Source: Actinophytocola sp050699935 | GTDB taxonomy: Bacteria > Actinomycetota > Actinomycetes > Mycobacteriales > Pseudonocardiaceae | Direction: 5' to 3' | NCBI RefSeq assembly: GCF_050699935.1 | Contig: NZ_JBOHGB010000001.1 | Span: 148,976 to 212,975, forward strand | DNA: 64,000 bases | Shown: positions 1-7,627 of the stretch, one piece after another | Numbering within the stretch: the first letter of the stretch is position 1 | Layout: every line of letters starts with the position of its first letter | Program-made: the position numbers and the translations under genes | Notes under the pieces: model-generated | What the model saw: the letters and a program-made list of their open reading frames with translations, nothing else | Told to the model about the DNA's origin: nothing | The model's database searches: none

Positions 1-1
1 G

Positions 2-1366
2 TCAGGCATCGGGCACGACGGGCAGGTTGTTCAGCGCGGCGGCCATCCCGTCGTGGTCGTGCGCCTCGTCCCGCAACTCGCCCGCCAGGTACGCCTGGTA
101 GGCGGCGAGGTCGAAGAAGCCGTGCCCGGACAGTCCGAAGAGGATGGTCTCCGACCGGCCCTCCTCCTTGCAGCGCAACGCTTCCGTGACGGCTGCGGAG
201 ATCGCGTGGGTGGACTCCGGGGCGGGCACGAGGCCCTCCGCCTTGGCGAAGGTCAGGCCCGCCGCGAAGCACTCGTTCTGGGCCACCGCGACCGGCTCGA
301 TCAGTCCCTGCTCGACCGCGCCGCTGACCAGCGGCGCCATGCCGTGGTAGCGCAACCCGCCCGCGTGGAACGAGGGCGGCACGAACTCGTGGCCGAGGGT
401 GTGCATGCGCAGCAGCGGGGTCAGGCCGGCGGTGTCGCCGAAGTCGTAGGCGAACTTGCCCTCGGTCAGCGTCGGGCACGCGGCGGGCTCCGCGGCCACC
501 ACCCGGACATCGGCCCGTCCGGCCAGCTTCTCCCCGAGGAACGGGAAGCTGAGCCCACCGAGGTTGCTGCCGCCGCCCGCGCAGCCGATCACCACGTCCG
601 CCTGGTCGCCGGCGAGCTCCAGCTGCTTGAGCGCTTCCTTGCCGATCACCGTCTGGTGCAGCAGCACGTGGTTGAGCACGCTGCCACCCGCGTAGTTGGT
701 CAGCGGGTCGTTCCCCGCGATCTCCACCGCCTCCGACGTGGCGATGCCGAGGCTGCCGGTGCAGTCCGGGTCGTCGGCCAGGATCGCCCGGCCCGCCTCG
801 GTCTCCGGGCTGGGGCTCGGCACACAGCGGGCACCGTAGGTCTCCATCAGCAGCCGGCGGTACGGCTTCTGGTGGTAGCTGACCTTGACCATGTAGACGC
901 TGACGTCCAGCCCGAGGAGCGCGCCGGCGAAGGACAGCGCGGAGCCCCACTGCCCGGCGCCGGTCTCGGTGGCGAGCCGGGTGACGCCGGCTTCCTTGTT
1001 GTAGAACGCCTGCGGGATCGCGGTGTTCGGCTTGTGGCTGCCCGCCGGGCTGACGCCCTCGTACTTGTAGTAGATCTTCGCCGGGGTGTCCAGCGCCTGC
1101 TCCAGCCTGCGGGCCCGGTACAGCGGGGCGGGCCGCCACTGCGCGTACACCTGACGCACCGGCTCGGGGATCTCGATGTCGCGTTCCTGGCTGAGCTCCT
1201 GCCTGGCCAACGTCTCCGGCATGATCCCGACCAGGTCGTCGACGGTGATCGGCGCCCCGGTCCCCGGGTGCCGGAGTGGCTCGAGGCCGGGCAGGTCGGC
1301 GGCGATGTTGTACCAGGTGGTCGGAATGTCCTGCTCGGTGAGCTGGTACTTGATCTGGCCGGTCAT
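2..1366 (-). CDS. TrpB2-like PLP-dependent tryptophan synthase beta paralogue
   Basis: 454-aa fold-type II PLP enzyme of the TrpB2 subgroup, the form of tryptophan synthase beta that is not tied to a TrpA partner. The family joins an indole-type nucleophile to serine or phosphoserine through an aminoacrylate. Seen: the PLP lysine in GSHKPNTA (about K112), the catalytic-Glu motif ETGAGQWG (about E134) and the PLP-phosphate loop GCAGGGSNLGG; length is normal for TrpB2. The ATG at 1366 is preceded by AAGGAG and overlaps the upstream stop by 4 nt (ATGA), so it is translationally coupled as the last visible gene of an eight-gene operon. Inference: a pathway-dedicated paralogue that builds a beta-substituted amino acid, because no trpC, trpE or trpF accompanies it. 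Confidence 0.85.
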   Translation of the reverse strand: MTGQIKYQLTEQDIPTTWYNIAADLPGLEPLRHPGTGAPITVDDLVGIMPETLARQELSQERDIEIPEPVRQVYAQWRPAPLYRARRLEQALDTPAKIYYKYEGVSPAGSHKPNTAIPQAFYNKEAGVTRLATETGAGQWGSALSFAGALLGLDVSVYMVKVSYHQKPYRRLLMETYGARCVPSPSPETEAGRAILADDPDCTGSLGIATSEAVEIAGNDPLTNYAGGSVLNHVLLHQTVIGKEALKQLELAGDQADVVIGCAGGGSNLGGLSFPFLGEKLAGRADVRVVAAEPAACPTLTEGKFAYDFGDTAGLTPLLRMHTLGHEFVPPSFHAGGLRYHGMAPLVSGAVEQGLIEPVAVAQNECFAAGLTFAKAEGLVPAPESTHAISAAVTEALRCKEEGRSETILFGLSGHGFFDLAAYQAYLAGELRDEAHDHDGMAAALNNLPVVPDA

Positions 1367-2058
1367 GCTGCGTCTCCTTGGCGGGGCTGGTTTCGGTCGG
1401 CATCGGCGACGAGCGATCCGGCGACGAACCTCGTCGGGCTCGCGAACATCGCGGGGTGGGCGGACCGGAGGCCGGTCAGCACCAGGTCGTAGGGGAAGTC
1501 GTCGAACTCGCCGTGTTCCCGGAGGAACTCCATGTGCTTGCGACCCTTGAGGTCGAACGGGTGGTGGAGGCTGTCCCGCAGGCCGTCGAAGTCCAGTGGC
1601 GCGATGCCGTACAGCCGGCACAGCGTCTTGTTGAACACCGGCGTCGCGCGGACCCAGCGCTGTCCGTTGTGGACCACCGTGAGGCCGTGGAAGGTGAACA
1701 CCTCGCCGCCGACCAGCTCGCGCAGCCGCGGCGAGGCGAGGTGGTTGCGCACGTCGGTGAGCAGCAGCCTGCTCGGCACGCCGGCCGCACGCAGGGCCGC
1801 CGCGTAGAGCACCGACTTGTGCAGGCACATGCCCGAGCGCCGGGCGATCACCTGGCTGGCCCGCAGTCCCTCCCGGGACAGGTCGGCGCCGAACACCTCG
1901 TAGTTGACGCGGTCGCGGACCGCCTCGTACAGCGCCAACGCGCGCGAGATCGGGTCGCTCGCGTCCGCCGGGAGCCACCGGTGGACGAACCGCTGGACCT
2001 CGGCCGAGTCATGGTCGAGGAACTCGGTCGCGCGCAGCTGGGCCACGGTGATCGTCAT
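1363..2058 (-). CDS. Transglutaminase-like cysteine acyltransferase or hydrolase
   Basis: 231 aa with a transglutaminase/papain-like core. The nucleophile is seen in RRSGMCLHKSVLYAAALR (C78), followed by histidines near H106, H124 and H130. The usual WVxxDPT motif carrying the third catalytic residue reads WVRATPVF, so the Asp is replaced by Thr. The gene overlaps its neighbours on both sides by 4 nt. Transglutaminase homologues in natural-product clusters, such as AdmF of andrimid, form amides between a carrier-bound acyl group and an amine. With an ACP in the same operon, such an amide-forming role is plausible but inferred; a hydrolase or cross-linking role is not excluded. Confidence 0.7.
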   Translation of the reverse strand: MTITVAQLRATEFLDHDSAEVQRFVHRWLPADASDPISRALALYEAVRDRVNYEVFGADLSREGLRASQVIARRSGMCLHKSVLYAAALRAAGVPSRLLLTDVRNHLASPRLRELVGGEVFTFHGLTVVHNGQRWVRATPVFNKTLCRLYGIAPLDFDGLRDSLHHPFDLKGRKHMEFLREHGEFDDFPYDLVLTGLRSAHPAMFASPTRFVAGSLVADADRNQPRQGDAA

Positions 2059-3212
2059 GCCGCCCTGCTCCCACCGAGGCCGAGGGCGCTGGCGATCCGG
2101 TTGCGCTGGATCTCCGACGTGCCCGAGTAGATGGTGCCGGCAACCGCGTTGCGCAGGTCCTTCTCCACGCCGTACTCGGCCATGTAGCCGTTGCCACCGA
2201 GGATCTGCACCGCCGCCATCGCCGAGGCCACGTTCTGCTCGCTGGCGACCAGCTTGGTGATCGCGAGGTCGGTGGTGACGTTCTCGCCGGCCGCGAACTT
2301 CGCCGCCGTGTCGTAGAGCCACTTGCGGGTGGTCTCCACGCCGATCTTCATGTCCGCGATCCGGTGCGAGACCGCCTGGAACGACCCGATCGGCGAACCG
2401 AACGCCGACCGCTCCTTCGCGTAGGCGATGACCCGTTCGAGGCGGTGTTCCATCTCACCCAGGTTGATCACGAACGAGCAGAGGATCTCCCACTTCATCA
2501 CGTGGTCCAGCACCAGGAAGCCGCCGCCGGGCCGGCCGATGACGTTCTCGGCCGGTACCCGGCACCCGTCGAAGAACAGTTCGGTGAGCGGCGAGGTGCG
2601 CAGCCCCATCTTCGCGATCGGGTTCCCGGTCGTGAAGCCCGGCGTGCCGCGTTCCACCACGAACGGTGTGATGCCCAGTGGCCCGCCGTCCGGGTGGGTG
2701 CGTGCGTAAACCACGAAGACGTCGGCGATCGAGCCGTTGCTGACGAACGTCTTGCTGCCGTCGAGCACGTACCGATCGCCGTCCTTGCGTGCGGTTGTGC
2801 GCATGGCGAGCGCGTCGGAACCGGATTCCGGCTCGGTGATCGCGTGGGCGCCGACCGTGTCACCGTCGCAGATGGCCGGCAGGAACCGCGCCTTGAGCGA
2901 GTCGCGGCCGAATCGCTGGATGGGGATTCCCGCGCTCACCAGGTGCGTGGACACGGAGAAGTTGAGCCCGCCGTCGCGACATTCGTGACCGAGTCCTTCC
3001 AGCAGGTACATCGTGGTGAGCAGGTCCTGGCCGAGCCCGCCCCACCGCTCGTCGAACGGAATCCGGAGCAGGTCCGTTCGCTGGATCAACTTCCACTTGT
3101 CCTGCGGAAACCGGCCGGCGGCGTCGGCGGCCACGTGGTCGGCATTCAGGTCGGCTGACCACGCGGCCAGCGCACCGCGTAGTCGCTGTTGTTCGGAGCT
3201 CCAGATCTGCAT
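2055..3212 (-). CDS. Acyl-CoA dehydrogenase-type flavoenzyme, possibly acting on acyl-ACP
   Basis: 385-aa protein with the full acyl-CoA dehydrogenase fold. Seen: AITEPESGSD of the FAD/substrate site, the middle beta domain, and the C-terminal helices with QILGGNGY and IYSGTSEIQ. It shares an operon with an 85-aa ACP and a stand-alone adenylation enzyme, the trio that makes carrier-bound pyrrole-2-carboxylate from proline in other clusters (PltE/PltL/PltF type). This suggests alpha,beta- or ring oxidation of an aminoacyl-ACP. The substrate cannot be read from sequence. The start at 3212 has GGGGAG just upstream, and the stop overlaps the next gene by 4 nt. A decayed copy of its first codons occurs at about 9.22 kb. 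Confidence 0.85.
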   Translation of the reverse strand: MQIWSSEQQRLRGALAAWSADLNADHVAADAAGRFPQDKWKLIQRTDLLRIPFDERWGGLGQDLLTTMYLLEGLGHECRDGGLNFSVSTHLVSAGIPIQRFGRDSLKARFLPAICDGDTVGAHAITEPESGSDALAMRTTARKDGDRYVLDGSKTFVSNGSIADVFVVYARTHPDGGPLGITPFVVERGTPGFTTGNPIAKMGLRTSPLTELFFDGCRVPAENVIGRPGGGFLVLDHVMKWEILCSFVINLGEMEHRLERVIAYAKERSAFGSPIGSFQAVSHRIADMKIGVETTRKWLYDTAAKFAAGENVTTDLAITKLVASEQNVASAMAAVQILGGNGYMAEYGVEKDLRNAVAGTIYSGTSEIQRNRIASALGLGGSRAA

Positions 3213-3325
3213 GACTCTCCCCGCTCGGCCGCGGTTTCATGCTGGCAGTTTTCCTTCCGCGGGGCTTCCGCGATCGTGCTGTCTTTTTCGGTGCTGTGTT
3301 CTCGGTGCGGTCTTTCGGTGTCCGG

Positions 3326-3700
3326 TCAGTAGCTCGAGAACTCGGCGGCGTCGAGGGAATGTGTCTCGTCGCCACGTAACGCCGGGCTGAACACGCACAC
3401 CAAGCGGAGGTCCTCCTGCGGGGAGGCGATCAGGAAGTGCGGGTCGTGCTCGTCGAGCGCGTAGAGCGTCCCCGGGGTGAGTGGATACGTGTTGCCGGCG
3501 AAGTCGACGACCTCACCGCTGCCCTCGATGCAGTAGCAGGATTCCAGGTGGTTGCGGTACTCCAGCCGGGACTTGGTTCCGGCCCGGACGATGGTGTCGG
3601 TGACCGTGTAGTTCATGCCGTCGGACTGGAGCAGGAACCGGCGGCTCACGCCGTTGCCCCAGTCGACGGAGGGAACTTCGGAAATGTGGCGGACAAGCAT
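3326..3700 (-). CDS. Ectoine-synthase-like cupin (EctC family), without ectA/ectB
   Basis: 124-aa single-domain cupin closely resembling ectoine synthase in length and motifs (NHLESCYCIEG, TPGTLYALDEHDPHF, RLVCVFSPAL). The residues matching the iron-ligand triad Glu/Tyr/His of characterised EctC proteins are present as E53, Y80 and H88. EctC closes N-acetyl-diaminobutyrate to a cyclic amidine by dehydration. No ectA or ectB lies nearby and the gene sits inside the Trp-like operon, 9 nt after trpA-like. Inference: the cyclodehydration chemistry is reused on another amino-acid-derived intermediate. A 113-nt spacer follows before the dehydrogenase, wider than the other junctions in this operon. 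Confidence 0.8.
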   Translation of the reverse strand: MLVRHISEVPSVDWGNGVSRRFLLQSDGMNYTVTDTIVRAGTKSRLEYRNHLESCYCIEGSGEVVDFAGNTYPLTPGTLYALDEHDPHFLIASPQEDLRLVCVFSPALRGDETHSLDAAEFSSY

Positions 3701-3709
3701 GGTTACTCC

Positions 3710-4495
3710 TCAGGGGCGGGTCAGTTCGTCGGCGAAGGTGGTCAACGCGGTCACGGGGTCGAGCCGTTCGTCCAGCGCGTGCTCGACCCGGGTGACCGCG
3801 GCGCTGCCGATCACGGCGGCGTCCGCGCCGAGCTCGCCGATCGCGGCGACGTCGTGCCGGTCGCGCACGCCGAACCCGACCGCGATCGGCGCGGGCGACG
3901 TCTCGCGCAGCGCGGCGACCGTGCCGCGCAACTCGGTGAAGTCCTGTTCGGACCGGGTGCCGCTGCGGCCGTACCGGGCGACCAGGTACACGTAGGCTCC
4001 TGCCCGGTCGGCCGCCTCGGCGACCACCTCGCTCGCCGAGTTGGGATAGCAGGTGGTGACCACGGGCACGGCACGCTCGGCGGCGTCGTCGTAGTATTCG
4101 TCCCGCAGCCGCGGCGGAAGGCCGTGCAGCAGCACGCCGTCCACCGGCTCGGCCGCGACGCGGTCCAGGAACCAGCTCATCGGCCGCGGTTTCACGGTGT
4201 GGCTCCAGTCCGCGAGCAGGACGATCTTCAGGTGCCGCAGCTCACTCGCGACCGACCCGACGAACCGCAAGGTGCTGTCGAGGTCGGCGCCGTTCGCGAG
4301 CGCGCGGGTGGCGGAGCGGCGGACCACCGGACCGTCGGTGAACGAGTTGGGGAACGGCACCGCCAGTTCCAGGCAGTCCACCCGCTGCTCGTCCAGCGCC
4401 AGCACCACGTCCCGCAGCACGGGCAGCGGTGGGTCGCCGGCGTTGAGGAACATCGCGAGTCCGGGACGGCGGCCGGTGAAGAAGGCGTCAGCCAC
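3710..4495 (-). CDS. TrpA-like indole-glycerol-phosphate lyase paralogue
   Basis: 261-aa TIM-barrel protein of the tryptophan synthase alpha family. The two catalytic acids of TrpA are conserved (E43 in CLELAVPF, D54 in TDGP), and the phosphate-binding end is recognisable (VGFGVRD, IGSAAV). Loop 2, normally PFSDPLADGP, reads PFPNSFTDGP, so the Asp-Pro used to signal to the beta subunit is lost. That fits a free-standing lyase releasing indole or an analogue, as in BX1-type enzymes, rather than a channelled subunit. GTG start at 4495 with GGAG upstream, overlapping trpD-like by 8 nt. Function inferred. Confidence 0.8.
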   Translation of the reverse strand: MADAFFTGRRPGLAMFLNAGDPPLPVLRDVVLALDEQRVDCLELAVPFPNSFTDGPVVRRSATRALANGADLDSTLRFVGSVASELRHLKIVLLADWSHTVKPRPMSWFLDRVAAEPVDGVLLHGLPPRLRDEYYDDAAERAVPVVTTCYPNSASEVVAEAADRAGAYVYLVARYGRSGTRSEQDFTELRGTVAALRETSPAPIAVGFGVRDRHDVAAIGELGADAAVIGSAAVTRVEHALDERLDPVTALTTFADELTRP

Positions 4496-5516
4496 GACGG
4501 CCTCCCGTGGTCTCCGGCGTGCACGCGCCCAGCCGTTGAGCCAGGTCCAGCGCGGCGCCGGCGTCGATCGTGGTTCGTGCCGCGCGCACGCCGTCGTCGA
4601 ACGTGGGCGCGACGCCCGCGAGCACCGCGAGTGCTGCCGCGTTGAGGCACACCGTGGCGATCGCCGCCGCGGGGGCGTGCCCCGCGAGCAGTGCCAGGAA
4701 CCCGGCGGTGTGGTCGTCGTCGGCGGGCCGGTCCAGGTCGGCGAGCTTGCCGCCGTCGATGCCGAGCGCGGCCGGGTCGACGGTGAACGCACCGGTGCCG
4801 TTGTCGTGTACCTGGTTCGGGGTGATGCTGAGCAGCTCGTCGGCACCGAGGTCGTTGTGGCACAGCCACATCCGGGTGTCCGGTCGCCGCGCGGCCAACC
4901 GGTGGAACGCGGGCAGCATCGCCGGGTCGGCGATCCCGGTGAGCTGGGCGCCGGTCGACACGTTGGCGAGGAACGGGCCCAGGGCGTTGACGAACCCGCC
5001 GATCGCACGCAGGCCGAGCGGCAGCACCGTCCTGGCCAGCCGGGCCAGCTCGGCCGGGTAGACGAACTGGCCGGCGAAGGTGATGCCGAACCGGTCGAGC
5101 AGCTCGTCGGCCTCCTCGGCCGAGCGGGCGAGCGGAATGCCCAGCCGCTCCAGCATGTCGATCGAGCCGACCGAGCCGGAACCGGCGCGCGAACCCGTCT
5201 TCAGCACGCGCACCCCCATCGCGGCGGCCACCACCGCCGCCGCGGTGGAGACGTTCACCGTGGCCGGGCCACCGCCGGTGCCGACGATGTTCACCGCCGA
5301 GGCCAGCCGTGCGGGCCGCTTGGTGCGACGTTGGGTGAGCGACGTGACGAACCCGTCGGCCGTCTGCGGCCCCGGCAGCCGCGCGGACAGCGCGGCGAAC
5401 AGCGCGGCGGCCTCGGCGCTGTCCACCTTCCGGTCCGCGAGCGCGTCCCAGAACCGGTGCCAGGACGCGGTGTCCACGGGCTCGCCGCGGACAGCCGCGG
5501 TCACGATGGCACGCAT
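4488..5516 (-). CDS. TrpD-like anthranilate phosphoribosyltransferase paralogue
   Basis: 342 aa, the usual TrpD length. The family transfers phosphoribose from PRPP to anthranilate. Two hallmark motifs are altered: GTGGD is GTGGG (79-83) and KHGNR is KTGSR (106-110), while the surrounding VNVST and SGSVGSIDMLERLGI match the fold. This divergence suggests a changed acceptor or PRPP mode rather than primary tryptophan synthesis. It lies 1 nt after the ACP gene and overlaps trpA-like. No trpC, trpE or trpG is visible. A nucleoside-phosphorylase-II-like activity on another substrate is an alternative. Confidence 0.75.
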   Translation of the reverse strand: MRAIVTAAVRGEPVDTASWHRFWDALADRKVDSAEAAALFAALSARLPGPQTADGFVTSLTQRRTKRPARLASAVNIVGTGGGPATVNVSTAAAVVAAAMGVRVLKTGSRAGSGSVGSIDMLERLGIPLARSAEEADELLDRFGITFAGQFVYPAELARLARTVLPLGLRAIGGFVNALGPFLANVSTGAQLTGIADPAMLPAFHRLAARRPDTRMWLCHNDLGADELLSITPNQVHDNGTGAFTVDPAALGIDGGKLADLDRPADDDHTAGFLALLAGHAPAAAIATVCLNAAALAVLAGVAPTFDDGVRAARTTIDAGAALDLAQRLGACTPETTGGRRG

Positions 5517-5517
5517 G

Positions 5518-5775
5518 TCAGCCGACCTCCGCGCTCCTGGCCCGTGCCACGAAGGCGTCGATCGCGGCGACCGTGCGGAAGCTGTCCGGTTCGAGCTCCA
5601 GGTCGTCGACCGAGAGCTCGAACCGGTCCTCCAGCCAGGCGATGACCTTCAGTAAGCCGAGGCTGTCGACCACTCCGGTAGCCAGCAGGTCGTAGTCCGC
5701 GGGCAGCTCGGCCGGGTCGCTGCCGGGCAGGAACTCCTCGACGACGAAGTCGGTGATCGTGGCGATGTTGTTCAT
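5518..5775 (-). CDS. Stand-alone acyl/peptidyl carrier protein
   Basis: 85 aa with one carrier-protein domain. The phosphopantetheine serine sits in GVVDSLGL (about S38), in the helix II context usual for discrete carrier proteins. It overlaps the upstream adenylation gene by 4 nt and is followed after 1 nt by trpD-like, so the two are surely co-expressed. The gene pair argues that this carrier is loaded by the neighbouring ligase, not by the PKSE. AAGGA precedes the ATG. The PPTase domain of the PKSE, or a genomic PPTase, would activate it. Confidence 0.9.
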   Translation of the reverse strand: MNNIATITDFVVEEFLPGSDPAELPADYDLLATGVVDSLGLLKVIAWLEDRFELSVDDLELEPDSFRTVAAIDAFVARARSAEVG

Positions 5776-7229
5776 GACATTTCCTTCTGGGTGAGGTGCC
5801 GCAGCAGCAGCTGCCGGTCGGGCTTTCCGGTCGACGTCCTGGGCAGGGCGTCGTCGATGAGTTGGAGCGTGGATGGGATGGCGGTGCGGGGGAGCCGGTC
5901 GGCCAGGTACTGGCGCAGTTCCAGGCCGGTGAGCCCGGACCCGCCGCGGCGGCGGGAGACCGCGTGTAGCCGGTTGCCGGCGATCGGGTCCGGGATGGCG
6001 ATCGTGACGGTTTCGGTTATGTCCTGGTGCTCGGCGAGCACGCGTTCGATCTCGCCGAGGTTGGTGCGCACGCCGCGCACCTTCACCTGGAAGTCGGTGC
6101 GCCCGATGAGGGTGATCCGGCCGTCCGGGCCAACCTCCACCAGGTCACCGGTGCGGTAGTAGGAACCGTAGGCGGCACCGGTCGGGTGTGGCACGAACCG
6201 GTCTAGGGTCAGCGTCTCGTCCAGGTATCCGGTCGTCTGGAACGGGGTGCGGACGTACAGCTCGCCCGTGCCCTCGCGGTCGACCACGGCCCCGGTGTCG
6301 TCGACGACGAGCACCGACACGCCGGAAACCGGCTCGCCCAAGGGAATCGGTCCGGACGGCAGCGCGTCCCGCTCGAACCGGTACAGCATGCTGTCGTTGG
6401 TCTCGGTGCAGCCGTACAGGTTGTACAGCTCCGCGCTGGGGAACAGCGTGGGCAGCGCGGCGAGTGCCGCGGCGGGCATGGTGTCACCGGTGGTGATCAC
6501 GTCGCGCAGGTGCGGGAACTCGTCGGTGCCGCCGGCCAGAAGCTGGAAAGCCATCGGGACGGCCTGCATCACGGTGACCCGGTGCCGGTGCAGCAGCCCG
6601 GCGAGATAGCGGGCATTGGTCGCGCGCTCGGGGTCGACCAGCACGACCCGGCCGCCGTGCTTGAGCGTCGCCCAGATGTCCAGCAGGCACAGGTCGAAGT
6701 TGAGCGGGCTGTAGTTCAGCACCGTGCTGTCCGGGCCGAGGGAGAACCGCGTGCCCGCCCAGTCGGTGAACCGGTCCACGGCGCCCTCGGTCAGCGGCAC
6801 CACCTTCGGCAGGCCGGTCGAGCCAGAGGTGGTCAGGTGGAAGGTGCGCGCGTCCTGCCTCGGCCACAGATCGGCCGGCTGCCAGGAGCTCTGCGCGGCG
6901 ACGGGAAAGTCGTCCGGTGACACCACCGCGGCGCAGCCGGCCGCGCGGAACAGCTTGGTGCGGGTGCGCTCGGCGAGGGTGAGCGAGGGCAGCAGGAACG
7001 GCCGCCTGGCCAGCAGGCTGCCGAGGACGAGCGCGATCCCGTCCGGCGTCTTCGGTGCCAGCAGGCCAATGAGGGAGTCGGGCTTCCCGGCGAGGTTCTC
7101 GGCGAACTGGGTGGCCCGCCGGTACAGCTGCCCGTAGGTGACGGTCTCGTCGCCGTACTCCAACGCTGGTGCGTCCGGCCGCGTTTCGGCATTCCGGTGA
7201 ATCGCGGCGATCAAGGATTCGGTGGTCAT
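5772..7229 (-). CDS. Stand-alone adenylation enzyme (aminoacyl-AMP ligase)
   Basis: 485-aa ANL-superfamily enzyme. Motifs in order: TTSGSTGLPKVVPLT (ATP loop), NYSPLNFDLCLLD with the aspartate that clamps the alpha-amino group of amino-acid substrates, YNLYGCTET, YRTGDLV, GRTDFQVKVRG and PRTSTGKPDR with the C-terminal lysine. The FDLxxxD motif points to an amino acid rather than an aryl acid. The ATG at 7229 has GGGAG upstream; a longer start would add 17 unconserved residues. It is the first gene of the leftward operon and probably loads the adjacent ACP. The specificity code was not assigned. Confidence 0.88.
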   Translation of the reverse strand: MTTESLIAAIHRNAETRPDAPALEYGDETVTYGQLYRRATQFAENLAGKPDSLIGLLAPKTPDGIALVLGSLLARRPFLLPSLTLAERTRTKLFRAAGCAAVVSPDDFPVAAQSSWQPADLWPRQDARTFHLTTSGSTGLPKVVPLTEGAVDRFTDWAGTRFSLGPDSTVLNYSPLNFDLCLLDIWATLKHGGRVVLVDPERATNARYLAGLLHRHRVTVMQAVPMAFQLLAGGTDEFPHLRDVITTGDTMPAAALAALPTLFPSAELYNLYGCTETNDSMLYRFERDALPSGPIPLGEPVSGVSVLVVDDTGAVVDREGTGELYVRTPFQTTGYLDETLTLDRFVPHPTGAAYGSYYRTGDLVEVGPDGRITLIGRTDFQVKVRGVRTNLGEIERVLAEHQDITETVTIAIPDPIAGNRLHAVSRRRGGSGLTGLELRQYLADRLPRTAIPSTLQLIDDALPRTSTGKPDRQLLLRHLTQKEMS

Positions 7230-7627
7230 CGGTGTCTCCCAGGTGTTCCATTTCGCTGTTATGTAACACCGTAAGTTCACCGATCGCCAATTGGCAAGAT
7301 CCTGAGGGGTGGAGCGTCAGGACCCGCACGATGAGAGAAGTCGCACCCGTGTGGACCAAGGTCGCGGGCGCGGAGTACCAGCGGCGCAAGGAAGCGCCTC
7401 GGTAAGCGGGAGACGGCCGCGTGGCGGGATCGGCGAGGCGCCGAGCAGCAGGATCAGCGTGCCGAGCACGACCGGCGGGACAGCCACGCCGGACCCGGCG
7501 ACTACAACGGGCTTTCTCTGCGAAAGACCGCAACACCGAGGGGGTCGCACAGGCGGCGTGATCCGTAGCATGACCACGCAAAGCGCGGAAAGAACACGCT
7601 GTCAGCGTGTCCGTATCGGAGGAACCT
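7230..7627. promoter_or_regulatory. Divergent promoter region between the Trp-like operon and the binding-protein gene
   Basis: About 400 nt with no convincing gene. It must hold the promoter of the eight-gene minus operon and that of the plus-strand solute-binding gene. The only clear structure is the dyad at 7594-7610. No consensus -35/-10 pair was identified with confidence. Confidence 0.5.
7594..7610. promoter_or_regulatory. Perfect dyad ACACGCT-GTC-AGCGTGT, candidate operator
   Basis: Perfect 7-bp inverted repeat with a 3-nt spacer, 17 nt before the preferred GTG start of the solute-binding gene and ending just before its GGAGGA. The position suits a repressor site or an mRNA hairpin affecting initiation. 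The cognate regulator is unknown. Confidence 0.4.

Noticed and set aside
2..7229. Reading the left operon as the host's primary tryptophan operon
   Set aside because: trpC, trpE, trpF and trpG are missing, TrpA and TrpD motifs are altered, and ACP, ligase, cupin and dehydrogenase genes are interleaved.
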